Shown in pieces: positions 16,268 through 25,263 of a DNA stretch of 64,000 bases. A program made the position numbers and the translations under genes. The notes beneath the pieces were generated by a model. That model had not been told where the DNA came from. It made no database searches and saw only the letters and a program-made list of their open reading frames with translations. How positions within the stretch are numbered: the first letter of the stretch is position 1; the number at the start of each line of letters is the position of its first letter. Where the stretch lies: contig NZ_QLUW01000005.1 in assembly GCF_003268025.1 (NCBI RefSeq), positions 124,001 through 188,000 on the forward strand, written 5' to 3'. Origin of the DNA: Paenibacillus montanisoli. GTDB lineage: Bacteria; Bacillota; Bacilli; Paenibacillales; Paenibacillaceae.

Positions 16268-17297
16268 AGCTGCTCTTGCCGTAGTACTCTACGTACCACT
16301 CTGCAAATCTTTGCAAACCTTCTTCAATTGAAGTCTTCGGCTTAAATCCGACTGCCTGCTCCAGAAGCGTTGTCGCTGCATACGTGACCGGCACATCTTC
16401 CGGCTTTAGTGGCTCAAACACTTTCTGAAACGCAATGTTTCTTCCGGCTGCCCTGCTTAGCGCTTTCTCTAATGTTTCAATAAATACCATCAGCTTCTCC
16501 GGTCTGCTGTTGCCAATGTTGTAGATCCGGTTTGGGACATCATTATCGCTCGGCGCATTCTGCAGTAAACGTTCCACCGCATCAATAATGTCATCTATGT
16601 AAGTGAAATCACGATATAGATCCTTTTCTATATCGCCGTTGTTATAAATCTTTATCGGCTCGCCTGCAAAAAACTTATCGGCAAACGAGAAGTAAGCCAT
16701 ATCTGGACGCCCCATCGGGCCGTACACCGTAAAAAACCGCAGCCCTGTAGCTGGGATCTTGTACAAATGGCTATACGTAAAAGCCATTAGTTCATTCGTC
16801 CTTTTGGTTGACGCGTAAAGCGATACCGGGTGGTCAACCCGATCGTTTTCTTCAAACGGCACCTTCTGATTCTCTCCATATACAGAGCTAGAGGAGGCGT
16901 ACACGAGATGCTCTACGGGATGGCGGCGGCATGCTTCGAGAATATTGAAAAATCCCATCACATTGCTCTCCATGTAGACATCGGGATTTTCTAAGGAGTA
17001 CCGAACCCCCGCTTGAGCGGCTAAGTTTACCACGATATCGGGTCTGTATTCGTCAAAGATACCCATAAGCGCCGTTTTATCCGAAATATCGGCCTTAATG
17101 AACCCGAAAGACTCATATGCTTGTAGTTGCTTCAACCGAGCATGCTTCAGATTGACATCATAATAATCATTTAGATTATCGATCCCAATGACCCTGCAGC
17201 CCTGTTCGAGCAGCTTCTTGCATAGGTAGTATCCGATAAACCCTGCGGAACCGGTAATCAGATAGCTTTTACTAGGGTCAATCGGTTTGGACTTCAA
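16251..17297 (-). CDS. NAD-dependent epimerase, UDP-glucuronate 4-epimerase type
   Basis: Extended SDR enzyme of about 348 aa. It has the NAD-binding motif ITGSAGFIGYYL, YASSSSVYG, and the catalytic YASTKRTNE (YxxxK). The sequence GIDNLNDYYDVNLKHARL is characteristic of UDP-glucuronate 4-epimerases (CapI/LpsL). The gene overlaps the end of UDP-glucose dehydrogenase. The longest frame begins at 17408, but a TTG at 17297 preceded by GGAG at 10 nt places the start just before the Rossmann fold and fits family length, so I use it. Together the two genes would turn UDP-Glc into UDP-GlcA and then UDP-GalA. Confidence 0.88.
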   Translation of the reverse strand: MKSKPIDPSKSYLITGSAGFIGYYLCKKLLEQGCRVIGIDNLNDYYDVNLKHARLKQLQAYESFGFIKADISDKTALMGIFDEYRPDIVVNLAAQAGVRYSLENPDVYMESNVMGFFNILEACRRHPVEHLVYASSSSVYGENQKVPFEENDRVDHPVSLYASTKRTNELMAFTYSHLYKIPATGLRFFTVYGPMGRPDMAYFSFADKFFAGEPIKIYNNGDIEKDLYRDFTYIDDIIDAVERLLQNAPSDNDVPNRIYNIGNSRPEKLMVFIETLEKALSRAAGRNIAFQKVFEPLKPEDVPVTYAATTLLEQAVGFKPKTSIEEGLQRFAEWYVEYYGKSSSQPLL

Positions 17298-18648
17298 TGG
17301 TTTCTGTCTCCTTCGAGCTTGCTCTGCCAGTTGATCTTCTGCCAATGGAGTGATACTCAACACCGACCTGCTCCATCTCGTGAACCGAGTAGAGATTTCT
17401 TCCGTCATACACCAACGGCGTATTCATTCTTCTTTTATAAGCCTCAGGTTTAATCTCTTGAATGGCCTTCCACTCCGTCAAAATAAAGCATACGTGCGCT
17501 TCATCAATGGCTTTCATCGCATCTGACACATACGTGATGCTCCCAGTCTGCTTATTTCCCTGCGGATACCATTTAGAGAAATTGTCAACTCCAACCGGAT
17601 CATATGCATAAACGTTTGCACCTTGCTCTAGGAGTAAAGGGATATTCACGAGTGAAGCCGCTTCCCGCACATCGTCGGTTTCCGGTTTAAACGTAAGTCC
17701 CAGCACCGCCACCTTTAACCCGCTGAAACCGCCTAGTCTTTCAATGGCCTTACGAACCAGCACCGTTTTCTGCTCATTATTCACTTCAATTGCGGCTGTA
17801 ACGGTTCGCAGTTCATACTCATGCTGCCTTGCCATATACGCCAGCGCTTTCGTATCCTTCGGGAAGCAAGATCCCCCGTATCCGATCCCCGCTCGAAGAA
17901 ACTTGCCGCCTATCCGGCTGTCGAAGCTCATCCCTTTGGCTACATCTTCTATATCCGCGCCAACCCGTTCACACAGATTTGCAATTTCGTTCATATACGA
18001 TATTTTCAAGGCAAGGAAGTCATTTGAGGCATACTTAATCATTTCAGCTGATCTTCGTGAAACGGACACCATCGGCAGCTGAAAAGGCTTATATATCTCC
18101 ATCAGCCGTTCCTCCGCCCATTTGCTCTCAGTCCCGATGATGGTGCGTTCGGCATGAAGCGTATCCCGCACAGCCGTTCCTTGGGCCAGAAATTCAGGGT
18201 TCGATGCAACCTCGACCCTCACCTTATGCACCAAGCCGTTCCAAATCAGTTCTTCTACTCGATCGTTAGTCCCTACAGGTACAGTCGATTTCACGACGAC
18301 GAGGCAATCTTGCTGTACGGACTCGGCAATTTGGCTTGCTACGGTTGTTATGTTGGTAAGATCCGCAGAGCCGTTTGGCAACTCAGGCGTACCCACGCCG
18401 ATAAAGATGACATCCGCATTCTTATAGGCGGAGCGGTAATCAATAGTAAACTCCATTTTACCTGCCGCAATATTCTCCCTTAGCAGTTCTTCAAGTTGGG
18501 CCTCATAAATGGGCGAAATACCGGCCTTCAGCTGATTGATTTTAGTTTCATCAACATCAACGCACACCACTTGATGGCCGACCTGGGCTAAACATACACC
18601 TGCAACCAAGCCAACAGAACCGGTTCCCGCCACTGCTATTTTATACAT
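17278..18648 (-). CDS. UDP-glucose 6-dehydrogenase
   Basis: Oxidises UDP-glucose to UDP-glucuronate with NAD, 456 aa. It begins MYKIAVAGTGSVGLVAGVCL (Rossmann motif), contains NPEFLAQGTAV, the catalytic-Cys motif GIGYGGSCFPKDTKAL, and GLTFKPETDDVREAAS. ATG 18648 is preceded by AAAGGGG; the frame extends 19 codons further up without a better start. The gene is followed by the overlapping epimerase. UDP-glucuronate is a common precursor for acidic exopolysaccharides, which fits the neighbouring locus. Confidence 0.95.
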   Translation of the reverse strand: MYKIAVAGTGSVGLVAGVCLAQVGHQVVCVDVDETKINQLKAGISPIYEAQLEELLRENIAAGKMEFTIDYRSAYKNADVIFIGVGTPELPNGSADLTNITTVASQIAESVQQDCLVVVKSTVPVGTNDRVEELIWNGLVHKVRVEVASNPEFLAQGTAVRDTLHAERTIIGTESKWAEERLMEIYKPFQLPMVSVSRRSAEMIKYASNDFLALKISYMNEIANLCERVGADIEDVAKGMSFDSRIGGKFLRAGIGYGGSCFPKDTKALAYMARQHEYELRTVTAAIEVNNEQKTVLVRKAIERLGGFSGLKVAVLGLTFKPETDDVREAASLVNIPLLLEQGANVYAYDPVGVDNFSKWYPQGNKQTGSITYVSDAMKAIDEAHVCFILTEWKAIQEIKPEAYKRRMNTPLVYDGRNLYSVHEMEQVGVEYHSIGRRSTGRASSKETETIEVQTD

Positions 18649-18798
18649 AAAAAGGCCCCTTTGCTTAAGGTTCTCCTCGATTATATCAAAGCCTGCTCCT
18701 TGCATCTATTCCAATGAATTAACCAGCATATTGAAAATGCGTAAACGGCTATACCGATGTCATGCCATAGACTTCCAACGAATTAGCTCTGCAATAAC

Positions 18799-18836
18799 AC
18801 AAACAAGGCTCCCCTAGATAGGGGAGCCTTGTTTGT
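18799..18836 (-). terminator. Long-stem intrinsic terminator
   Basis: A 17-bp perfect inverted repeat (ACAAACAAGGCTCCCCT and its complement) with an AGAT loop lies just after the stop of the stalk-domain gene at 18855. The T-rich tail on the minus strand is moderate. Confidence 0.8.
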
Positions 18837-18854
18837 ACAGTAAATACGAACCGA

Positions 18855-19844
18855 TTAAGCCATGCCTTTCATAATTTCTCGTCCGGCCTCAACTTGTTCA
18901 TTAAACTCTTTGCGATATTCCGCGATAATGTCGGTGCTGTAGCCGTTCGACTTCAGCTGCGTCTCGGTCTCGCTCACGATGGTGTTGAACTTCGCTGTGC
19001 ACGCGTCAAGCTGAGCATAGCCTTTGTTCTTCAACGTTTCTTTCAATTTCGCATCATCCGTGCTGATATATTGGATCCCGATATCCATCAATGCCGATTG
19101 ACAGCTGTTCTGCAATGCGGTTAGCCTCGACTCAGCATTAGCCGTAATGGACTCATAGGAAGGCTTCGTAATGACGCCGCCACCTCCACCACCGTTAGAT
19201 CCGCCGTTCGAACCACCATTAGACCCGCCTGTATTTCCGTTACCCGCGCCTGTCCCCGGCTTGCCTTGCTCTGCCTGGTATGCGGCCGACTCTGCGGATA
19301 CTTGCTTCTTCACCGCATCCCACTGAATGGCTGTTCCAACCGCCTCGGATAAGAAGCGAACCGGTACATACAGAGTACCATTTACGATGTAGCCAGCCTG
19401 TCCATTAGACAGCGCCTTTGCCTTGCCATTCACAACAAACTTAACAGCTTTTGGCGTAAGCTGTATGGTTACTCCACCCTTAGCCGACGCTTGATTGCCA
19501 TATGCGATGAGATTAGTAAGATAATCTTTCAAAACGACAGCTTCTTGCTTCGATGGATTTGATACTGTTACTTTAAGTGTCTTCGCATCCCAATACACGC
19601 TTTTTTGTAACGCATACGATACGAAGCGAAGTGGCACGTATGATGTTCCCTTTACGGCAAACACATATTGACCGTCCGGCAGCAAGAGCCTCTTGCCGTC
19701 AAAGACCATGTTAAAGGAGCTTGTCTTGACTTTCACGGCAGCAGATGGTGCCGCTGCGACGATGGAATGGATAGTGAAAATAAGTGCACTCAATAGAGTT
19801 AGTGACAGCATTAGTTTAGATTTTTGTAAATACAATCGATACAC
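18855..19844 (-). CDS. Exported protein with paired copper-amine-oxidase-like stalk domains and helical C-terminus
   Basis: 329 aa. A signal peptide with hydrophobic core (LMLSLTLLSALIFTIHSIVA) starts just after the charged N-terminus. Two halves of a copper-amine-oxidase N-terminal-like domain follow, marked by SYVPLRFVSYALQKSVYWD and LYVPVRFLSEAVGTAIQWD. A Gly/Asn/Ser linker of about 30 residues leads to a helical C-terminal segment of about 110 residues with two Cys. This architecture is common in Paenibacillus exported proteins of unknown function. It stands alone between the nitroreductase/Dabb genes and the UDP-glucose dehydrogenase gene, with its own terminator. Confidence 0.85.
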   Translation of the reverse strand: MYRLYLQKSKLMLSLTLLSALIFTIHSIVAAAPSAAVKVKTSSFNMVFDGKRLLLPDGQYVFAVKGTSYVPLRFVSYALQKSVYWDAKTLKVTVSNPSKQEAVVLKDYLTNLIAYGNQASAKGGVTIQLTPKAVKFVVNGKAKALSNGQAGYIVNGTLYVPVRFLSEAVGTAIQWDAVKKQVSAESAAYQAEQGKPGTGAGNGNTGGSNGGSNGGSNGGGGGGVITKPSYESITANAESRLTALQNSCQSALMDIGIQYISTDDAKLKETLKNKGYAQLDACTAKFNTIVSETETQLKSNGYSTDIIAEYRKEFNEQVEAGREIMKGMA

Positions 19845-19892
19845 CTCTCAATTAGATTCATCAAGATAAACATGCTCAGATTTGTCATTATG

Positions 19893-20186
19893 CTATATTT
19901 CAATATCAAGTACAATACTATCTATGCGGCCTGCTTCACGAATAAAATCTGCTACAGCTCGATGGTCCGGATGAGGTCCATATGATTCAAGGGCCGCCCG
20001 ATTTTCGAATTGAGCCGTTAGCAAGATCTGATAACCCTGGTTTTTATCTGTAAAATTAATCCCCGCTCGTACATCAACCAATCCTGGAATCCGGCCTTTT
20101 AATAATTTAAATCGGCTACAAACCTCATGTAAATGTTCACTCGAAGTATTTTCTTTAAATTTGATAATTACAACATGTTCAATCAT
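19893..20186 (-). CDS. Dabb (stress-responsive A/B barrel) domain protein
   Basis: 97 aa, single-domain alpha/beta barrel of the Dabb family. It starts MIEHVVIIKFKENTSSEHL and carries GRIPGLVDVRAGINF and ESYGPHPDHRAVADF, the pattern of the family with its conserved HPxH. Family members form dimers; functions range from stress response to small-molecule cyclases, so no reaction can be assigned. It lies at the low-GC side of the boundary of the polysaccharide core. Confidence 0.88.
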   Translation of the reverse strand: MIEHVVIIKFKENTSSEHLHEVCSRFKLLKGRIPGLVDVRAGINFTDKNQGYQILLTAQFENRAALESYGPHPDHRAVADFIREAGRIDSIVLDIEI

Positions 20187-20288
20187 AAAAGTTTTCTCTT
20201 TTCAAATAAAATGACGTATTTTCAGTATTAATTGCAGTATGAATTGGCTATAATTATACATTTATATTAGATATTATTTATTATTTAA

Positions 20289-21266
20289 TTACATAAAGCT
20301 TAGAACCTCTTCGATATCCCTTCTTTTGGAAACCGCAACTTTAAACGAATCTTGAAGATGACCTACACTAATCATCATCATAATATTTTCAGAATCATTT
20401 ATCCCAACAGCTTTTTTAAATTTCCGATCTACTTCAGTAGTAGTGCTCCAATTAAGGGGACATGCTCCGAGACCATTGTAATGCAAACCGTATAAGAGAG
20501 ACATTGCGAACATTCCACCATCAATGAAAGATTGATTTCTCTCATGTACCCCTTCAAATACCCTCAAATCATTTGTTACAATTAGTAATTTATTTGCTAG
20601 GTGACCAAATCCCCTATTCCCATTTTGAAATCCTAGTACCTTATTAATTAAATTCTTGTCACAAACGACATATACTTTTGATGATTGTCTGTTGCAGGCC
20701 GAAGGAGTCTTCTGGGCAACTTTAATCGCTTCCTTTAAAAGGTTAATGTCAACTTCCTCATCTGTATAATTTCTAACGGAATATCTACATGCTGAAAATT
20801 CCATAAATCCACTATTTGCTGATTTGATGATTTCGTCCTTCGTTAAGTATTTAAATCCTCCCTCTGTCTGATTTTTATTTACTACTAGCTCCCTTGTAAT
20901 TTTTCCATAACCTTTTTTCATGTCAGTGAGATCATAATATTTTGAATTATAGTTGATATATTTTTCAAGTACACTTAAAGCCGATAAAAATTGTTTACTT
21001 TCTAAGGAGTAACCATTCTCTATATATCTCTCACAAAGGGAGATTAAAGAAGTCGCAACATCTACTCCAAATCCCTGTTTTACTACCGGCATTGATAATC
21101 CTTTTTCCAACACATGATAATGTTTTATTATATTTGCTTCAAGATTTTTTTGATAATTAGTTCTAGATGTATACCGATAATATCTGCTAAAGTCATAATA
21201 ATAGTTCATTATTAGTGTATATATTATCTTTATAGGTCTAAGTCTTTTCTTTAAAAAAGATATCAC
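20289..21266 (-). CDS. Nitroreductase-family protein in the polysaccharide locus
   Basis: 325 aa. The C-terminal ~190 residues form an FMN-dependent nitroreductase-like domain: FSACRYSVRNYTDEEVD, the FMN-contact TPSACNRQSSKVYVV, and GLHYNGLGACPLNWS. The N-terminal ~110 residues have no recognised domain and carry KHYHVLEKGLSMP. Base composition is low G+C like the glycosyltransferases upstream, and it is the last gene of the AT-rich block. Related proteins occur in other polysaccharide loci; the substrate is unknown. A redox modification of a sugar or of a lipid carrier would be guesswork. Confidence 0.82.
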   Translation of the reverse strand: MISFLKKRLRPIKIIYTLIMNYYYDFSRYYRYTSRTNYQKNLEANIIKHYHVLEKGLSMPVVKQGFGVDVATSLISLCERYIENGYSLESKQFLSALSVLEKYINYNSKYYDLTDMKKGYGKITRELVVNKNQTEGGFKYLTKDEIIKSANSGFMEFSACRYSVRNYTDEEVDINLLKEAIKVAQKTPSACNRQSSKVYVVCDKNLINKVLGFQNGNRGFGHLANKLLIVTNDLRVFEGVHERNQSFIDGGMFAMSLLYGLHYNGLGACPLNWSTTTEVDRKFKKAVGINDSENIMMMISVGHLQDSFKVAVSKRRDIEEVLSFM

Positions 21267-21358
21267 TATTTAACCCTCCATATAATCACAATTCATTATT
21301 GTTCTTTATGAATTCTTTTTAAATATTATTTAACTTTTGTGCGCTTTTAAAACGAACA

Positions 21359-22900
21359 TTAACGAATATAATTTGTTTTTTTAACTTGGCGCTTTTTTAG
21401 AATAGCATTTACTCTTCTGGCAATATTCCACATATCTTGTCTATCAAACAAAAACCCACTTAATGCTGCTACTACTAGAGAATAAACCATTATGACGAAC
21501 AAAGTAACTAACCATGATAAATAGTTATTAGTGACTGGTTTTATTATTAAGAATGGGATGTAGATAATAAATATACACAGAAAAATTCTATTTATTCTAT
21601 ACATTGTACTTTTAATAGATAACATTGTAATTGACCTAGGAATATAGCACATCAAATCTATACTCCTGTAAATGTTAGAAAGTATAGATGCAATAAGAAC
21701 ACCTATCATTCCGAAATACAGTGTCAGTATTACACCACCTATTACAGTGATTGCTCCTTGAATAGTAGTTTGAACTTTCGTTTCTTTATACATTCCCGCG
21801 GCAATTACTAGCATTCCTTGTGGGGTTTTAATGTTATACAATAGCCCATTTAACACAAATAAAAAACCTAGAATCGGCAGATCATAATTAATATCCTTAA
21901 TATCTATTGTATATAATCGAATAAAGGGCATTATTGTAACAAAGGTCGTTGCATACACTATTGTTATCAGACTATAATATGAAAACTCAAACTCTTTATA
22001 CGCATTTTGTAGTGTATTTAATTCTTTTCTAGCAATAATATTACCAAACGATGCCGATAAACCACTTACAAAAATACTAAGTATACCGTTTACTCCTGCA
22101 ATAACCATATAGTAAATGGCAAACACACTCACTAGCTTTAAATCATTACATACAAGTGTAATAATAACTATCGGTGCACCGATTTGTATCGCTCCAAGTA
22201 TTTGTAAATATAGAGCATCCCATCTTTTATTTAATGCGGTAAGATCCGGCTTCTCTTTATAATTTATATATTTATACTTTTTCTTAGCATAAATCATAAG
22301 AATGAATGACCGAATAAATATTGAAAATAATGCTACAAAGCGTAAAGTAACTATATCAACTTTTAGATTTGCTAATATAACAATAAGTAACGTACTAATG
22401 ACAATTTCAACAATTGATGCGATTGAAATTATATAACCCTTTTGGTCTGCAGTTAATAATGCCCTATATTTAGCAAGTGTAAAGAACTCTAATGAGCCAT
22501 TCACGCCTAAAACTAAAACTAGTAAACCAACACTTAATGGTGTCACAGCCATCGATTTCACGAACATTGGATAAATGAACGCTAAGCCAATTGTCAACGA
22601 AACAAACATATATCCTGACTGAGTATAAAATTTCTTAGCCGCACTTATCACACCATTAATAGCTTTATAATTGTTCTCTGCTAAAGGTTTGTATAAGGCA
22701 TAAATCGCAGCACCAGATAACCCTGATTCAACTAAACTAAAATAAATAATAAATTGGTTTATTGAAGAAACTAATCCGTTAATTTCTGATCCATAAAAAT
22801 GAAGCATTATCTTCGGAGTAATGAAACCGGTTAACATGACTAATACTTGATAAAATCCAGTTGAAACTGAATTATAGAGGAAATTTTTTGTTCTACTCAT
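21359..22900 (-). CDS. Wzx-type polysaccharide flippase
   Basis: About 513 aa, twelve or more predicted helices, of the MATE/MVF polysaccharide transporter superfamily. It would move undecaprenyl-diphosphate-linked repeat units across the membrane. N-terminal FLYNSVSTGFYQVLVMLTGF and SSINQFIIYFSLVESGLSGA are typical. The ATG at 22900 overlaps the end of the pyruvyltransferase gene. With Wzy and Wzz elsewhere in the locus this defines a Wzx/Wzy-dependent pathway. Strongly AT-rich like its neighbours. Confidence 0.9.
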   Translation of the reverse strand: MSRTKNFLYNSVSTGFYQVLVMLTGFITPKIMLHFYGSEINGLVSSINQFIIYFSLVESGLSGAAIYALYKPLAENNYKAINGVISAAKKFYTQSGYMFVSLTIGLAFIYPMFVKSMAVTPLSVGLLVLVLGVNGSLEFFTLAKYRALLTADQKGYIISIASIVEIVISTLLIVILANLKVDIVTLRFVALFSIFIRSFILMIYAKKKYKYINYKEKPDLTALNKRWDALYLQILGAIQIGAPIVIITLVCNDLKLVSVFAIYYMVIAGVNGILSIFVSGLSASFGNIIARKELNTLQNAYKEFEFSYYSLITIVYATTFVTIMPFIRLYTIDIKDINYDLPILGFLFVLNGLLYNIKTPQGMLVIAAGMYKETKVQTTIQGAITVIGGVILTLYFGMIGVLIASILSNIYRSIDLMCYIPRSITMLSIKSTMYRINRIFLCIFIIYIPFLIIKPVTNNYLSWLVTLFVIMVYSLVVAALSGFLFDRQDMWNIARRVNAILKKRQVKKTNYIR

Positions 22901-23996
22901 CAGTATCACTTATTATTGTCTTTAGATATGCCATTGATTGCTCGCGTGCATCAGATAATATACGGTTAATTGGATCATAGTCAATGACATTTCCAATATC
23001 TATTTTATTACCTATTCCAATTTGCCGCTCTTTTAACCCAAATATATTTATAATGTTCTCTAATCTTGAATTTACATTTGCAGGTGAAGGCAATAAGCCC
23101 ATAAAAAAATTCTTGTTAAAATTAATAGAAAAAGCTACGCCGTGAAAAGAGTTTGTAACTATATACGTCGCATTCAAAAACAACTCTAGCCACTCTACAG
23201 GCGATACTGTCCGCGCAAATGTAGCTTTAATATTTCGAGCAATCCTATCAGTAATATATATTATTTCATATCCCGTTTCTTTAGCTAGTTCTTCTGTAAA
23301 TTTAACAATATTAGGTTCAGGAATCATTAAATATAATAAGATGTACTTTTTGGGGTTGTTATTTTTAGATATTCTAAAAGCTTCGATCCATTCATTGACA
23401 TTTAATAGTAGTGTAGGGTCCTGAACAACAGGGACCTTTTTCTGTAATAGCGAATTAACTATTTTTTTTCCCTGCTCTTCTCTGACCGATATTTTATTGA
23501 AGTTACCCAATAGCTCTCTGTATTTGTTAATGTAATCCTTGGGTATTTCCAGGAATCCAAAGCTTGCAGCATATGAATATTTCTTCTTACTATCGGAAAC
23601 AAAATCTAAAAAATAAGTTTTATCAAAATTGGAGAGTCCGTAGTTCCAAACTTGGTCACTACCTGTAATATATGCATCATAATAATTTTGACGTTGATTT
23701 AGAGTACTAATATCAAGATCTCTCTCTTCATCAACAAGATATTTTTCACGAAACTCTACAAACTTTTCGTATTTTTCCTTTTTTGCTGCATAAGTTAATA
23801 TCCCATTAATAAAACTTTTACTACTGTTAAAGTCAAATAATTTCACTCGATTTATCTCATCAATATATTGGTTTTTATAATCTATTATATTGCAATGCGC
23901 CCCTAACTTAGTTATTACGCTCTTTAGAGCATATGCTTGCAACACAGCACCATAATTGATACTTCTATGAAAAGTCAGGATGCCAATTTTTTTCAT
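22893..23996 (-). CDS. Polysaccharide pyruvyl transferase family protein
   Basis: 367 aa from ATG 23996 (MKKIGILTFHRSINYGAVLQ), preceded by GGAGAAG; the frame extends six codons further. N-terminal SINYGAVLQAYAL, central GSDQVWNYGL, ACNIIDYKNQY-like region and TNSFHGVAFSINF are hallmarks of the WcaK-like pyruvyltransferase family, which adds pyruvate ketals from PEP to sugar residues. It differs from the CsaB type that pyruvylates secondary cell wall polymer. It overlaps both neighbours. A pyruvylated repeat unit is the likely outcome. Confidence 0.88.
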   Translation of the reverse strand: MKKIGILTFHRSINYGAVLQAYALKSVITKLGAHCNIIDYKNQYIDEINRVKLFDFNSSKSFINGILTYAAKKEKYEKFVEFREKYLVDEERDLDISTLNQRQNYYDAYITGSDQVWNYGLSNFDKTYFLDFVSDSKKKYSYAASFGFLEIPKDYINKYRELLGNFNKISVREEQGKKIVNSLLQKKVPVVQDPTLLLNVNEWIEAFRISKNNNPKKYILLYLMIPEPNIVKFTEELAKETGYEIIYITDRIARNIKATFARTVSPVEWLELFLNATYIVTNSFHGVAFSINFNKNFFMGLLPSPANVNSRLENIINIFGLKERQIGIGNKIDIGNVIDYDPINRILSDAREQSMAYLKTIISDTDE

Positions 23997-25221
23997 ACTC
24001 TTCTCCTTCACCACTTAAGCAATTATATAAATCAATATACTCTTTATATTTTTTTGACATATCATAATTACTTGCACGTCTTAGACAATCTGCCTTCGAA
24101 ATAGTATGGCTAGTATTAGATAAAATTTTATAGAAAGTGTCGGCATTATATTCTTCTGCTACAACACCACAACTTAAATCAACTGTTTCTGGTACAGCAG
24201 TTAAATTTGAAACAATTGCAGGTGTACCACAAGCTAATGCTTCAACAGTAACTAGTCCCATTGTCTCCTGCATACTTGGATTTACAAACCAATCTGCTGC
24301 AGAATAGATTTCAACCAACTCTTTAGAAGTACGTGCCGTCAGTCCAATTATATTCTGAGGAAGATTCATAATCTGATCAGTAGACAGACCAACTAATACT
24401 AACGAGTAGCCACTGTCCAATCGTTTAGATAGTTCTATAAATATATCGAGCCCTTTGCTCTTGTTCCAAATACTCGACACACCTAGAATGATTTTCTTAT
24501 TTTGTAAACCGTATTTTAATCTAAAGTCACTTTCTGTTGGTTTAAAGAGTTTTAAATCAATCCCATTATTAATTACCTTTATTTGATAACTTCCCAAAAA
24601 AGATTCACTAACCAAACCTGCCAGCCAATTCGATGGTGTTACTATTGTTAGATTTTTCACCCCTGTAAACCACTGCTTTTTTAAGCTATACATCCTTTTA
24701 GTTCTGTCTACTATACTCGCAGGATAATCATTATACTGTGGACACTCAAAGCAGCCTTTTTTCCACTTCTCACATTGTACCATAGTAAAATGTGGACACT
24801 GACCCGTGAACGCCCAACAATCATGCAATGTCCATACTACCTTAACTTCTTTTTCTTTGATATAATCAAACAACAATTTCAAGTTAATATAACAGTTATG
24901 CAAATTATGCAGATGAATTATCTCAGGCTTAATTTCTTCGAGTTTCCTAATGAACGTTTTTGTAGTCAAGTTTGAAAAACATCCGTTTAATCCAGTATAA
25001 TATGCCAACTGTAGATGTAGATTTCTATCAATTATACTCCCAATTAAAATGTTGTTTTCCACTTCGATTTGTTTGTTAGTACGGGAGTTTGCATATGCAA
25101 CATATGAAATATATCCATACATATTCGCTTCTCTGGATATATTCAACATAATACTTCCAGTACTGCCAAAATTTACCGAATTTATATGAAGCACTTTTAT
25201 ATGTCGACTCACTAAATTCAC
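23965..25221 (-). CDS. Family 4 glycosyltransferase
   Basis: 418 aa GT-B enzyme. N-terminal HINSVNFGSTGSIMLNIS, VVWTLHDCWAFTGQCPHF with a downstream Cys-containing segment (KKGCFECPQY), and the C-terminal donor-site stretch PSMQETMGLVTVEALACGTPAIV are typical of WcaC/EpsF-like GT4 proteins. It assembles one linkage of the repeat unit on the cytoplasmic face. Its stop lies inside the following pyruvyltransferase gene, so the two are coupled. Sugar specificity cannot be read from sequence. Confidence 0.9.
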   Translation of the reverse strand: MNLVSRHIKVLHINSVNFGSTGSIMLNISREANMYGYISYVAYANSRTNKQIEVENNILIGSIIDRNLHLQLAYYTGLNGCFSNLTTKTFIRKLEEIKPEIIHLHNLHNCYINLKLLFDYIKEKEVKVVWTLHDCWAFTGQCPHFTMVQCEKWKKGCFECPQYNDYPASIVDRTKRMYSLKKQWFTGVKNLTIVTPSNWLAGLVSESFLGSYQIKVINNGIDLKLFKPTESDFRLKYGLQNKKIILGVSSIWNKSKGLDIFIELSKRLDSGYSLVLVGLSTDQIMNLPQNIIGLTARTSKELVEIYSAADWFVNPSMQETMGLVTVEALACGTPAIVSNLTAVPETVDLSCGVVAEEYNADTFYKILSNTSHTISKADCLRRASNYDMSKKYKEYIDLYNCLSGEGEEYEKNWHPDFS

Positions 25222-25263
25222 CTTCCACCTATAGCGGTAGAGCCATATATTAGATTGAAGATT

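Noticed and set aside
18855..19844. Copper amine oxidase enzyme
   Set aside because: Only the N-terminal-like stalk domain is present; the catalytic domain with its topaquinone Tyr is missing here and in the protein at 8.2-9.7 kb.
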